From JAZRYE01 sp045600585 (GTDB taxonomy: Bacteria > Bacillota_I > Bacilli_A > RFN20 > CAG-826): a stretch of DNA of 33,955 nt. The translations under genes and the position numbers were made by a program. Below the pieces are notes generated by a model, which was not told the DNA's origin, made no database searches, and worked only from the letters and a program-made list of their open reading frames with translations. The stretch is taken from positions 1 through 33,955 of the forward strand of contig JAZRYE010000026.1 in NCBI GenBank assembly GCA_045600585.1, in the 5' to 3' direction. Of this stretch, positions 16,076 to 24,681 are shown piece after piece (position 1 is the first letter of the stretch; each line of letters opens with the position of its first letter).

Positions 16076-17089
16076 TTACTTTGTGTAATAGATATGTTCT
16101 GTCTTGGTAACTTCACCAGTTTTAGAAATCTTTTGGATAGTTCCACCAATCATATCGTTATCATGAAAATCATAATAGCTTGTCTTGGTTATATAGGTAT
16201 ATCTTATTCCTTCATTCACTATCGACAAATTATTACGATGATCGTGTCCAAAGAGAACGTTGTCTGTATTGAATAAAGAATAATATTGGTTATATCTTTC
16301 TCTTCCTACACATGGATTTTCATTTAGTTTTCCAAATTCATCATTCTCATCGATGCTATATCCAGGACCTATATCTCTACTATTGTAGATATATGTTAAA
16401 TCTTTTGGAGGAATATGTTGGATAAATGTGACTGGGGTATCTCCAATCTTGCCACTGATTTCTTCTAGTTTGCCAATTTGTTCACCTTGTAAGTAATCAA
16501 TTCTTGATACACCATCTAATATAGATTGTTCAGAAGCATTAGAGCATCCGTTGGAATCAAGCATAATATAGGTTCTTACAAGTTTATTCTTATTTAATAA
16601 GCCAATACTAGTAGCGGTATCTTTATATAAGCAATACTTAGAACTCTTCCATATTTTATCTTGAGCATTTCTTCCAATTATTGATTCATTATCATGATTA
16701 CCATAGGTAAATGTAAAAGGAATTTTATAAGAGTCGAGGTGTTTGACAAGCATTTTTAATATCTCGCCACTATCATCAAACTCGCCATAAACATTATCTC
16801 CACCAAGAGTAATTAAATTTGGTTTGGTTCTATTAACTAAATCATCAATGATGTCAAAGCAAAGTTCATTAACTTTAGATTTATCCCAAGCTTCTTTTTC
16901 TCCCGGACTTAATCTATCTTCTCTTCTACATTGAGATGGATCGATTATTTGTGTATCAGTTATGTTTAAAACAGTGAATTCATTGCTTTTGATAGCAATG
17001 GAAAAATCGACAAGATCTTTATCTCCACATGAAGTTAGACCACTTAATATTAGAGGAAATAGCGATAAATAAAATAATTTGTTTCTCAT
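16076..17089 (-). CDS. Calcineurin-like metallophosphoesterase lipoprotein
   Basis: The 337-residue protein starts with a lipoprotein signal (MRNKLFYLSLFPLILSG, lipobox LTSC, Cys-21), so it should be anchored outside the membrane. The two-metal phosphoesterase motifs follow in order: ITDTQ (about 44-48), GGDN with a nearby Tyr/Gly, YGNHDNE, an isolated His in FIQHIPP, and FGHDHRN. The substrate is unknown; extracellular nucleotides or phosphomonoesters are plausible. It follows the rubredoxin gene by four bases, at the end of a four-gene run. Confidence 0.88.
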   Translation of the reverse strand: MRNKLFYLSLFPLILSGLTSCGDKDLVDFSIAIKSNEFTVLNITDTQIIDPSQCRREDRLSPGEKEAWDKSKVNELCFDIIDDLVNRTKPNLITLGGDNVYGEFDDSGEILKMLVKHLDSYKIPFTFTYGNHDNESIIGRNAQDKIWKSSKYCLYKDTATSIGLLNKNKLVRTYIMLDSNGCSNASEQSILDGVSRIDYLQGEQIGKLEEISGKIGDTPVTFIQHIPPKDLTYIYNSRDIGPGYSIDENDEFGKLNENPCVGRERYNQYYSLFNTDNVLFGHDHRNNLSIVNEGIRYTYITKTSYYDFHDNDMIGGTIQKISKTGEVTKTEHIYYTK

Positions 17090-17093
17090 ATTG

Positions 17094-17720
17094 TTATTTT
17101 ATTGGTTCAAAGTCAGTTGCACCATGTTTACATAAAGGACAAATATAATCTTCTGGAAGAGTGTCTCCTTCATATACATAGCCACAAACTTTGCACACAA
17201 ATCCTTTTTTCTTTTGCGTATCTGGCTTTGGTTTAACATTAGCCTGATAATAGTCATATGTCATTGTTGGCTTATCAGAAATAGTTTTTGCTTCTTCAAC
17301 ATCACAAATAAATAAGATGTGGCTACCAACATCAATTGATTGTTCAACTGATAGAGACATATATGAATTAACATAGTTATTAAAAATAACTAATCCATTT
17401 GAACTTCTTTCAATTTCTTGACCAGCAAATTTATTTTTATCTCTTGCTGAGTTAAATCCATAATGCTTAAAAACAAGAAAAGGAGCATCTTCACTTAAAA
17501 CATTTACATTAAGTCTTCTAGTCTTTTCAATTATTTCACAAGAATAGTTCGCCTTGCTAGTAGATACTCCAATTTTTAATGGACTACTAGCTATTTGAGT
17601 AATTGTATTAACAATTAATCCGTTATCTTTATTTCCATCATTTGTCGTGACGATATAAAGACCATATCCGATTTTGAAAAATGCTTTTGAATCAATATTT
17701 TCTTTCATATGTTTAGCCAT
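17094..17720 (-). CDS. Flavin reductase-like/rubredoxin fusion (high-molecular-weight rubredoxin type)
   Basis: Residues from about 10 to 155 form an FMN-binding split-barrel flavin reductase domain (GYGLYIVTT, NGLIVNTITQIASSP). The C-terminal 40 residues are a rubredoxin with CKVCGYVYEG and CPLCKHG, the four Cys ligands of one iron. Such proteins pass electrons from NAD(P)H to flavodiiron NO or oxygen reductases in anaerobes. No flavodiiron partner is in this window. The start overlaps the stop of the DUF1846 gene by one base, which indicates coupling. Confidence 0.9.
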   Translation of the reverse strand: MAKHMKENIDSKAFFKIGYGLYIVTTNDGNKDNGLIVNTITQIASSPLKIGVSTSKANYSCEIIEKTRRLNVNVLSEDAPFLVFKHYGFNSARDKNKFAGQEIERSSNGLVIFNNYVNSYMSLSVEQSIDVGSHILFICDVEEAKTISDKPTMTYDYYQANVKPKPDTQKKKGFVCKVCGYVYEGDTLPEDYICPLCKHGATDFEPIK

Positions 17721-19204
17721 TATTTCTTGTAAAGTCTATGAGCGTAGCTTCTTGGTTCTTCTGTGACATGAACGCCTAACTTCTTAAATGTTCTTAAATC
17801 ACTATCAGGTAAAATCACTGAACTATGTGCTTCGCATCCTTCTAATTTAGGTAATTGTTTTAAAGCAATTTCTGCTAAAGGATTGCTTGCTGCTTGAATT
17901 GCTAAAGCAATTAAAATTTCTTCAGCGTGAATTTGAGGATGATTATTCTTTAATGATCCAGTTTTTAAATTAATAATTGGTTCAATAACGTTATATGATA
18001 ATAACGGGATTGAATCGTCAATTTTGCCTAATACTTTTAATGCATTTAATAATAAAGCTGCAGAAGAAGTTAATAATTCACTACGTTTACCAGTAACAAT
18101 TTTGTGGTTATTTAATTCCATTGCCATGCATTGAACGCCGCATTCATCAAATTTCTTTTTACAAGCAACACTACACTTTCTATCACTTGGAGAGACTTCT
18201 GCCTTCTTCATAATGAGTTCCATATGTGAAACAGCGTCATCGTTTGACTTTCCTAAGAAATTATATTTAAGAGTTTCAAAATATCTACGTACAATTTCTT
18301 CTTTACTTGCTTGAATAGCAGCATCGTTATCTTTAATAGCAAAACCAACCATATTTACTCCCATATCAGTTGGAGATTGATATGGAGAAGAGCCATAGAT
18401 TTTTTCAAATATTGCTTTAAGCAATGGGAAAACTTCAATATCTCTATTGTAGTTAATTGTTGTTTTGCCATATGCCTCAAGATGGAATGGGTCAATCATG
18501 TTAACGTCGTTTAAATCAACAGTAGCAGCTTCATAAGCTAAGTTAACTGGGTGATATAAAGGAAGATTCCAAACAGGGAAAGTTTCATATTTAGCATAAC
18601 CAGCACGAACACCATTTTTAAGTTCATGATAAAGTTGAGACAAGCAAGTTGCCATCTTACCACTACCAGGACCAGGTGCAGTAACAACGACGATAGGACG
18701 AGTTGTTTTAACAAATTCGTTTTTACCTAAGCCTTCGTCACTGACGATAAGCGGAATGTTTTGTGGGTATCCATTTATCTTATAATGTTTATAAACATTA
18801 ATTCCTTGGTTGACTAATTGAGTTTCAAAAGCATCAATTAATGGTGACTTTTGATAGAAAGAGATAACGACACTTGAAACAAATAATTCTGTCTCGTTAT
18901 ATGCTTCGATTAATCTTTTAACTTCAGCTTCATATGTGATTCCTAAGTCATTTCTAACTTTGTTAGAATCAATATCTCTAGCATTGACAACAATAACAAT
19001 TTCAATCTTGTCTTTCATTGTTAATAACATTTGTAATTTACTATCTGGTTTAAATCCTGGAAGAACTCTAGATGCATGCATATCATCGAAAAGTTTTCCG
19101 CCAAATTCGATATACAATTTGTTATCGTATTTTTTGACTCTTTTATTAATGTTCTCTCTTTGAACTTTAATATATTTGTCAAAATCAAAAGCAAGTTTCT
19201 TCAT
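17720..19204 (-). CDS. DUF1846 family protein
   Basis: The 494-residue protein matches the DUF1846 pattern from end to end: an N-terminal FGGKLFDDMHASRVLPGF, then VVTAPGPGSGKMATCLSQLYHE (about 172-193), which resembles a nucleotide-binding loop, then KCSVACKKKFDECGVQCMAMELNNH, and a C-terminal HAEEILIALAIQAASNPLAE. The family is widespread in Firmicutes and its biochemical role is not settled as far as I know. Coupled to the rubredoxin protein and 29 bases downstream of the formate-channel gene, it fits an anaerobic redox group. Confidence 0.9.
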   Translation of the reverse strand: MKKLAFDFDKYIKVQRENINKRVKKYDNKLYIEFGGKLFDDMHASRVLPGFKPDSKLQMLLTMKDKIEIVIVVNARDIDSNKVRNDLGITYEAEVKRLIEAYNETELFVSSVVISFYQKSPLIDAFETQLVNQGINVYKHYKINGYPQNIPLIVSDEGLGKNEFVKTTRPIVVVTAPGPGSGKMATCLSQLYHELKNGVRAGYAKYETFPVWNLPLYHPVNLAYEAATVDLNDVNMIDPFHLEAYGKTTINYNRDIEVFPLLKAIFEKIYGSSPYQSPTDMGVNMVGFAIKDNDAAIQASKEEIVRRYFETLKYNFLGKSNDDAVSHMELIMKKAEVSPSDRKCSVACKKKFDECGVQCMAMELNNHKIVTGKRSELLTSSAALLLNALKVLGKIDDSIPLLSYNVIEPIINLKTGSLKNNHPQIHAEEILIALAIQAASNPLAEIALKQLPKLEGCEAHSSVILPDSDLRTFKKLGVHVTEEPRSYAHRLYKK

Positions 19205-19233
19205 AATAAGACTCCTAATATATGCTATAAGCT

Positions 19234-19902
19234 TTATTCTTTAATTAAATAAATTGCAGAATATAAGGCAATTGAACCAATCGAATTACCTATGGTAACA
19301 AGCAAGATTGAAAGAACAGCACTGCCACACGCACTCGAGAAGAATGCTCCACTAAATGCAAAATAGAACATGTTTGCAACGCAGTGTTCAAAGCCTGCAA
19401 TAACAAACGCAGAAATAGCAGCAAATAATCCAACAATCTTTAAGACATGTGGAACTGATTCTCTTTTCCATAAGTCAACAGCAATGAAAACGAGCATGCC
19501 ACAGAAAAATCCTAAAATTACTAAAGAGTACCAAGATTTTCCAACGCCATCGCCAAGATCAAGTAATTTTCCATTACTAACTGTTTCAACGACAGTTTTC
19601 ATAGCATCGCCACCGACATTGCATAGTCTAAATAAAGAGCCAACTGCTAAAGCGCCAACAATATTGCCTAAATATCCAATTAATAAGTCTAAAAGAAATG
19701 ATTTTTTATTAGCAAAGACATAGCCAATCTTACCTGTATAGAGGAAAAATCCAAAAGAGCAGATAAGTAAAAGGCCGATGCTAAAGAGAACACCACCTAA
19801 GATAGGTTGGTTATTAACTTTGCAAAACAAAAATGTGATTCCGCCAAAGCAAATACAAATTCCAGCTAAAATTCCAAAAACGAATGTCTTTAAATATTTC
19901 AT
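19234..19902 (-). CDS. Formate/nitrite transporter (FNT family) channel
   Basis: FNT proteins are pentameric channels for formate, nitrite, hydrosulfide or lactate. The 222-residue protein is short for the family (usually about 260-280) and has about six membrane helices. Family marks are GNIVGALAVGSLF, GFFCGMLVFIAVDLW, AGFEHCVANMF (with the pore His), and TIGNSIGS. The N-terminal re-entrant region looks compressed, so substrate choice cannot be told. TATAAT sits upstream near 19930. It begins the run that ends with the metallophosphoesterase. Confidence 0.87.
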   Translation of the reverse strand: MKYLKTFVFGILAGICICFGGITFLFCKVNNQPILGGVLFSIGLLLICSFGFFLYTGKIGYVFANKKSFLLDLLIGYLGNIVGALAVGSLFRLCNVGGDAMKTVVETVSNGKLLDLGDGVGKSWYSLVILGFFCGMLVFIAVDLWKRESVPHVLKIVGLFAAISAFVIAGFEHCVANMFYFAFSGAFFSSACGSAVLSILLVTIGNSIGSIALYSAIYLIKE

Positions 19903-19966
19903 AATTCATTAGACCTCTTCAACGATATTATATTTTATAAAAATATGGCTGCATAAACAAGAGAAA

Positions 19967-19986
19967 AGCCGACATTATTGCCGGCT
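19967..19986 (-). terminator. Terminator after the flavin-reductase-like gene
   Basis: AGCCG and CGGCT enclose a ten-base interior; the minus-strand transcript continues with TTTTCTC. It separates this gene from the FNT-led operon. Confidence 0.65.
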
Positions 19987-20000
19987 AATTAATTTTTGAG

Positions 20001-20933
20001 TTATTTCTTTTTCTTTTCTGATGAACGTTTATCGTTAATTTCTTTCATTTCAACTTCTGTAATAACCTTGACATTGTGTTCATTTGCCCAGTTAACACAG
20101 CCCTGTAAAACTAGTTTTAAGAAAGGTCTTGGAACTTTTACAAGCATTTTTAATGCTTCGTCAGTAAATGTCACATCAGTATTAAGTCTTTTTGCTGCAT
20201 ATTGTAAACTTGATAAATCTATTTTTCTATCAGGAATACCAACCGCGTTAGGCTTTTTAAAATCAGAACACCAGAAGTTTTTCGAATCTCTATATCCCCA
20301 GTTAGTTGGTAAAGGACAATAATTATTGTGAGTTGCCCCATTAATAATTGAGTCATAATATTTTTCTTTAATAATGACACGATCAATTTTTAAGATAAAA
20401 TGAGCACCATATTTAGAAGTAACACCATTGAAATCATGATATGGAGGTTCATATTCATCCTGTACTTTATCATCTTGGGCATTGTCAAGTTCCTTAACCC
20501 AACTACACTCAAATACTTGAAGTGCTTCTTGCAATATTTTTGGATATTTACCTTTTGGGTCTGCTTTTTGGCTAAAAGAATCAACAGGTGTGAAACGGAA
20601 TTTTTTCATTTTTTCTTCAGGAGTATCACCTGGGAAGCCTGAACTTACATGCTGCTCAAAGTTTTTCTTGTTATAAGGAAGAAAGTTAATTGTACATTTT
20701 CCATGTCTTAATAGGCCTTTTGCAGTATTACTTGTATTGCGGCATTCAAGTATCATTGCATAATACTCTTTACCAGCTATGTAATATGGGAAAATTAAAG
20801 AATAAGCTCCGTAACTTGTAAGTGTTCCATCTTCATTTAATGTGCCAATTAAAGTTAAAGGCATTGGAAAGAATGATGAAGATTGATAAAAATTATCTTT
20901 AACAACAATTTCTTTAAAATCATTATTTTTCAT
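20001..20933 (-). CDS. Flavin reductase-like FMN-binding protein
   Basis: The protein (310 residues) opens with a flavin-reductase-like split barrel: FFPMPLTLIGTLNEDGTLTSYGAYSLIFP, then ILECRNTSNTAKGLLRHGKCTINFLP, the usual place of FMN contacts. A longer C-terminal half carries a second block (YGAHFILKIDRVIIK) and a basic tail (SSEKKKK). It is larger than simple flavin reductases (about 180-200 residues), so it may be an enlarged family member of unknown substrate. I use the ATG with AGAGGTG seven bases upstream; a GTG three codons earlier is part of that site. Confidence 0.72.
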   Translation of the reverse strand: MKNNDFKEIVVKDNFYQSSSFFPMPLTLIGTLNEDGTLTSYGAYSLIFPYYIAGKEYYAMILECRNTSNTAKGLLRHGKCTINFLPYNKKNFEQHVSSGFPGDTPEEKMKKFRFTPVDSFSQKADPKGKYPKILQEALQVFECSWVKELDNAQDDKVQDEYEPPYHDFNGVTSKYGAHFILKIDRVIIKEKYYDSIINGATHNNYCPLPTNWGYRDSKNFWCSDFKKPNAVGIPDRKIDLSSLQYAAKRLNTDVTFTDEALKMLVKVPRPFLKLVLQGCVNWANEHNVKVITEVEMKEINDKRSSEKKKK

Positions 20934-20982
20934 TTTAAGCACCTCTTTATATCTCTATTCTATTTAAGAATAAGTAAAAAGA

Positions 20983-21003
20983 AAAGTCGCCTTTCGGCGG
21001 CTT
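20983..21003 (-). terminator. Terminator overlapping the stop of the small membrane protein gene
   Basis: On the minus strand AGCCGCC, a GAAA loop, and GGCGACT are followed by TTTTC. The stem begins at the stop codon. Confidence 0.7.
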
Positions 21004-21550
21004 ATTCTTCCTTGTTTTCTTTTTCTTCGACAGGTTCGAAAGATTCTTGTTTTCGCTTTTCTTCCTCTTCTTTTTTAATTTCTTCTAAAATCGTTGGAAG
21101 AGGATTAAACCAGTGATATATTCCTTGGAATGTGTATGAGGCGAATACATATAAGAAGACAAATGCTGTTCCATATATTGCCATGAAATAAGTAGAGAAA
21201 TTCTCAATGCCTACCGCACTTCTAGTAACAAAACAATAAATATCAAAACCAATCAAATATAATCCAAGTGGTAAATTTAAGCATTTATCTAAAAGACAAT
21301 TCTTTTTTCTTCTTCGAGGTGAAATAAGCATCCAGACAAAATCAGTTATGACCCATATTCCTCCGAAAATGGTAATCCAGTTAAAAAACTTAAGATGATT
21401 TGGTTTAATTGGTCTAACACCAGTAATCTCTAAAATTCCTAAAACAGCAAATACAATAGCAATAATAATTAATTCGCCACTATAGATAAGCTTTGCTTTT
21501 GTTAAATCTGATATTTTCTTTTTCATTCGAGCGTTTTCCTTATTTAACAT
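21002..21550 (-). CDS. Four-helix membrane protein of an ABC-2 operon
   Basis: The 182-residue protein has four hydrophobic stretches (about 20-42, 55-75, 93-115, 123-145), a basic loop RRRKK, and a highly charged C-terminal tail (KKEEEEKRKQE). No family is recognised. Its start overlaps the end of the permease gene by 11 bases; a second in-frame ATG (21524-21526, with AGGA upstream) may be the true start. It is likely an accessory to the ABC exporter, a link drawn only from gene overlap. Confidence 0.7.
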   Translation of the reverse strand: MLNKENARMKKKISDLTKAKLIYSGELIIIAIVFAVLGILEITGVRPIKPNHLKFFNWITIFGGIWVITDFVWMLISPRRRKKNCLLDKCLNLPLGLYLIGFDIYCFVTRSAVGIENFSTYFMAIYGTAFVFLYVFASYTFQGIYHWFNPLPTILEEIKKEEEEKRKQESFEPVEEKENKEE

Positions 21551-22364
21551 CTCGCTTATTAAAGATTAGTAAACCAAGTACAGTCAAAACAATTGACCAT
21601 GCGATTGGAGAAATTAATCCAGAGAGGAATTGATAATTATTAATTGTAAATAAATCCCCTAAAAGTGAGCTTACTGAAAATGAGCCAATAACATATAAAG
21701 GGTTAATAAACATTAAAGGAGTATTTTTAGTGATTGTTTGATATGTAACAGGATCAAATTCTGCCGTTGCCATTGAATGAATCATACCAAACATTGTTAA
21801 GAACAAGATGCTGATGATAATAATAGGCAATCCACCACCAATAGCTCTTACTAACATTGCAACAAATATTGCTAAAGCAGTAATAAAAATATATGAGCTT
21901 AAAGCAATGACAACATATTCCCAAATAAACTTAGGTAATACTTCTGTATTAAATCCACCTATGAGAGTTGCTAATCCGGTAGAGATTCCAACATAAAGAA
22001 TCATTATGGACAATGTAAAAATTAATCCAATTAAGCAAAGTGATAAATAGATTTGTGATTTTTTATATCCAGCAATAATTTTGTTTCTAATCGTGCCATA
22101 TGTAAATTCACCGACTATAAAAACAATTAAGTTAATAGGAACGGAAATACCAAAATTTTGCATTGGTGAGAATGATGTTAATAGCATATTTTGGCCGTTA
22201 CACATAATGTGATTAATAGGCTCACCAATATTTGTGTCAAGAATATCAATGCCGAGATATAGTAAGTTCATTAATATCGCTAAAGAAGCACCAACAATTA
22301 ATGTAATTCTAAATGTCCAATCTTTAAACAACTTAAACAAAGCTGCTTTAATAATATTAATCAT
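21540..22364 (-). CDS. ABC-2 type transporter permease
   Basis: The 274-residue protein has about six membrane helices in the ABC-2 layout: a start MINIIKAALFKLFKDWTFR, a FGISVPINLIVFIVGEFTYGTIRNKIIAGY block typical of bacteriocin-immunity or antibiotic-efflux permeases, then helices to the end. It overlaps the ATPase gene by eight bases, so the pair makes one transporter. The substrate is unknown; self-protection or drug and peptide export are the usual roles. Confidence 0.85.
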   Translation of the reverse strand: MINIIKAALFKLFKDWTFRITLIVGASLAILMNLLYLGIDILDTNIGEPINHIMCNGQNMLLTSFSPMQNFGISVPINLIVFIVGEFTYGTIRNKIIAGYKKSQIYLSLCLIGLIFTLSIMILYVGISTGLATLIGGFNTEVLPKFIWEYVVIALSSYIFITALAIFVAMLVRAIGGGLPIIIISILFLTMFGMIHSMATAEFDPVTYQTITKNTPLMFINPLYVIGSFSVSSLLGDLFTINNYQFLSGLISPIAWSIVLTVLGLLIFNKRDVK

Positions 22365-23265
22365 TTTGGTTACCTCCTATTAAATTGAGGTAATAATCTT
22401 CAACATTGCCTTCAACGGTTTTGATATCGGAAATTGTAATTCCTTTACTTTCTAATTTGGTTAATAATTCAATTGGTTTGATTTCATCAAAAACTCGAAT
22501 ATTAACAATGTTTCTTTTATATGACAAGCCGAGTTCTTTTAATGCTTCTTCTAGCTTATCAAGATTCTCGTATCGAATGTCGGTTCCTTTTTGGCATTCT
22601 GCAATCATATCTTCAGCAGAAATTTCTTTAATAAGTTTTCCTTGAGAAATAAAACCATAATGTGTTGCGACTTTTTCCAATTCGGAAAGAATATGAGAAG
22701 AAATCATAAAAGTGATTCCTTGTTTATTTAAATCAATGATTAAATCTCTAAGCTCAGCAATACCAGCAGGATCTAAACCATTCATTGGTTCATCTAAAAG
22801 CATCATCTTTGGATTATTTAATAATAAAACAGCAATGCCAAGTCTTTGTCTCATACCTAAAGAAAAGTTTTTAACTTTCTTTTTGCCTGTATTTTCAAGT
22901 CCGACTTGTTTTAATACTCTATCGATAATAGAAAAATCTGTGATTCCATAATATGTACATGCATATTTCAAATTATCAAAAGCAGTCATTGTTGGAACTA
23001 AACTAGGCGCTTCAACAATTGCAGTAATATGCTGTCTAACATTAAATATTGCACTATTTTTATAATTGACACCAAAAAGCTCATAAGTGCCCTTTGACGG
23101 AGATGCGAGCCCCATTAATACACGCATAATAGTTGTTTTACCAGAACCATTGTGGCCAACGAATCCATAGACACTTCCTTGTGGAACGTGTATATCAACA
23201 CTATCAACAACTTTTTTTCTAGAATATATTTTACTCAACGAATGAGTAGTTACTGCGTAATTCAT
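22357..23265 (-). CDS. ABC transporter ATP-binding protein
   Basis: The 302-residue ATPase has Walker A GHNGSGKTTIMRV, the signature FSLGMRQRLGIA, Walker B MMLLDEPMNGLDP, and the switch His in ISSHILSEL. The C-terminal 80 residues form the extension found in BcrA/CcmA-like exporters. I start at the ATG with AAAGGAG seven bases upstream; an in-frame start six codons earlier lies over that site. It heads the ATPase-permease-membrane protein operon. A palindrome lies just before its ribosome binding site. Confidence 0.92.
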   Translation of the reverse strand: MNYAVTTHSLSKIYSRKKVVDSVDIHVPQGSVYGFVGHNGSGKTTIMRVLMGLASPSKGTYELFGVNYKNSAIFNVRQHITAIVEAPSLVPTMTAFDNLKYACTYYGITDFSIIDRVLKQVGLENTGKKKVKNFSLGMRQRLGIAVLLLNNPKMMLLDEPMNGLDPAGIAELRDLIIDLNKQGITFMISSHILSELEKVATHYGFISQGKLIKEISAEDMIAECQKGTDIRYENLDKLEEALKELGLSYKRNIVNIRVFDEIKPIELLTKLESKGITISDIKTVEGNVEDYYLNLIGGNQND

Positions 23266-23281
23266 TGATTGTCTCCTTTCC

Positions 23282-23297
23282 AAATGTATTTACATTT
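23282..23297 (-). promoter_or_regulatory. Palindromic operator candidate before the ABC exporter
   Basis: AAATGTA, two bases, TACATTT is a perfect 7-bp inverted repeat placed directly upstream of the AAAGGAG of the ATPase gene. GntR/YtrA-type and other repressors of ABC exporters bind such sites. No regulator gene adjoins. The role is inference. Confidence 0.45.
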
Positions 23298-23333
23298 ATA
23301 TGCTATATATATTCAAAGTCTAATTCAACAAAA

Positions 23334-23355
23334 AAAGAGTCATAAAAGACTCTTT
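23334..23355 (-). terminator. Terminator of the zinc-ribbon/SPFH operon
   Basis: AAAGAGTC and GACTCTTT (8 bp) with a six-base loop; on the minus strand TTTTTTTG follows. It lies eight bases past the stop of the zinc-ribbon protein. Confidence 0.88.
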
Positions 23356-23362
23356 ATATGTG

Positions 23363-24673
23363 TTACTTACTACTGATTTTTGTTCTTGTAACTTTCTTAT
23401 AGAGGTAGAAATCTCTCTTTGTCCATAGCTCCATAGAATTAGGGCGATAATAACTATGGGCACCTCTTTGCTTTTTAACTGGTTTAAGTTTCTTTCTATT
23501 AATTCTACAAACAATTGCAGGAGTAATAAATCCAAGAACACCGCCAACAATTAAGCCGATTGGATAAGTGTCGGCTATTGTTACTCCATCACCAGCCATT
23601 AGTAATGCAACTAATAAGCCAATTAATCCACCAGTTAATAAATATAAACCGATGAACCATAATGCATATTTGAGAGGAGAACATGGTAAATTACCAACCA
23701 TCTTTCCTGTTTGAGCATTCATTGCAAACGTGAATTTTCTATTCTTCCAAGAAGAATTGAGAATCCATACTGGATATAAGCAATATGAAACTGATGTGTT
23801 ATAAAGTTGTAATGAACAGTTTTCATAATTCCAAGAATCGTATCCATGAATAGTAGTTGCGAATTGATCGATTGTTCCTTCTTTTACTCTGGTTGTCGCT
23901 CTTCCTTGGCATTCATCTTTATCGACGTCATATTTATCTGATAAGTGACCAGAAAGATATACACCTTCAAAAGGTTTGGCACCAGAAAAATCAAATGGTT
24001 CAATTGATTCCATTAAATCATCTGGCATAGATTTAGAGCCATCGACTGGAATGTGATCAAAACCTAATGAACCTTCACGAATAATACTATAGTATTTTCT
24101 TTCTGTGTAACGATAATCACCACGAGTATATTTAGTAACAATTTCACCTTTATAAGTTACTCTACCTTTAGCATCAGCGTTATAGACCCAGAAAGGAACG
24201 TATAAGCCTTTAATTTCATCAATTTTATTTTCTGTTTTAAAGACTTTTGGCAAGAATAATTTCTTTTTCAAGAAATTAGATAATGCAGTTTTGCATGCTT
24301 CTTTATCATGAATAAAAGGAATAACATAGTCAGGTTTAAGTGCGCCGGAAAGTCTTCCTTTAAGAAGAACAGGTGCTTCACAATATGGACAAGTTGTTGC
24401 ACTAGTATTTTTATCTGCAACAATTTCACCACCACAGCTTTCGCAGTGGTAAACATTTAAACCAGCTAATTCTTCTTCGGTATATTCTTGAGTTTGGTTG
24501 TCGTCCCAAGATAAATTTTCTGGTTCTTCTTTTGAAAGTTCTTCGTTATATGACTTAATGTCATTTATATCAAATTCGCTACCACAAAATTCACATGTCA
24601 CTTTTTGTGAGTGCATGTCAAATTTTAAAGAACCGCCACAACAAGGGCATTTGTATTCAAGTGTATTTGCCAT
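23363..24673 (-). CDS. Zinc-ribbon membrane protein (YdjG-like)
   Basis: The 436-residue protein starts with two zinc ribbons: CPCC...CEFCG (about 9-31) and CESCGGE...CPYCEAP (about 77-100). A conserved soluble part follows (DYVIPFIHDKEACKTAL, IKGLYVPFWVYNADAKG), then two membrane helices near 325-385 and a basic cytoplasmic tail. This resembles YdjG of Bacillus subtilis, whose ydjGHI genes adjoin pspA and help place PspA at the membrane. The neighbour upstream, eight bases away, is a YdjI-like SPFH protein. No PspA gene is in view. The analogy rests on domain order and pairing. Confidence 0.8.
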   Translation of the reverse strand: MANTLEYKCPCCGGSLKFDMHSQKVTCEFCGSEFDINDIKSYNEELSKEEPENLSWDDNQTQEYTEEELAGLNVYHCESCGGEIVADKNTSATTCPYCEAPVLLKGRLSGALKPDYVIPFIHDKEACKTALSNFLKKKLFLPKVFKTENKIDEIKGLYVPFWVYNADAKGRVTYKGEIVTKYTRGDYRYTERKYYSIIREGSLGFDHIPVDGSKSMPDDLMESIEPFDFSGAKPFEGVYLSGHLSDKYDVDKDECQGRATTRVKEGTIDQFATTIHGYDSWNYENCSLQLYNTSVSYCLYPVWILNSSWKNRKFTFAMNAQTGKMVGNLPCSPLKYALWFIGLYLLTGGLIGLLVALLMAGDGVTIADTYPIGLIVGGVLGFITPAIVCRINRKKLKPVKKQRGAHSYYRPNSMELWTKRDFYLYKKVTRTKISSK

Positions 24674-24681
24674 AAGCTTAA

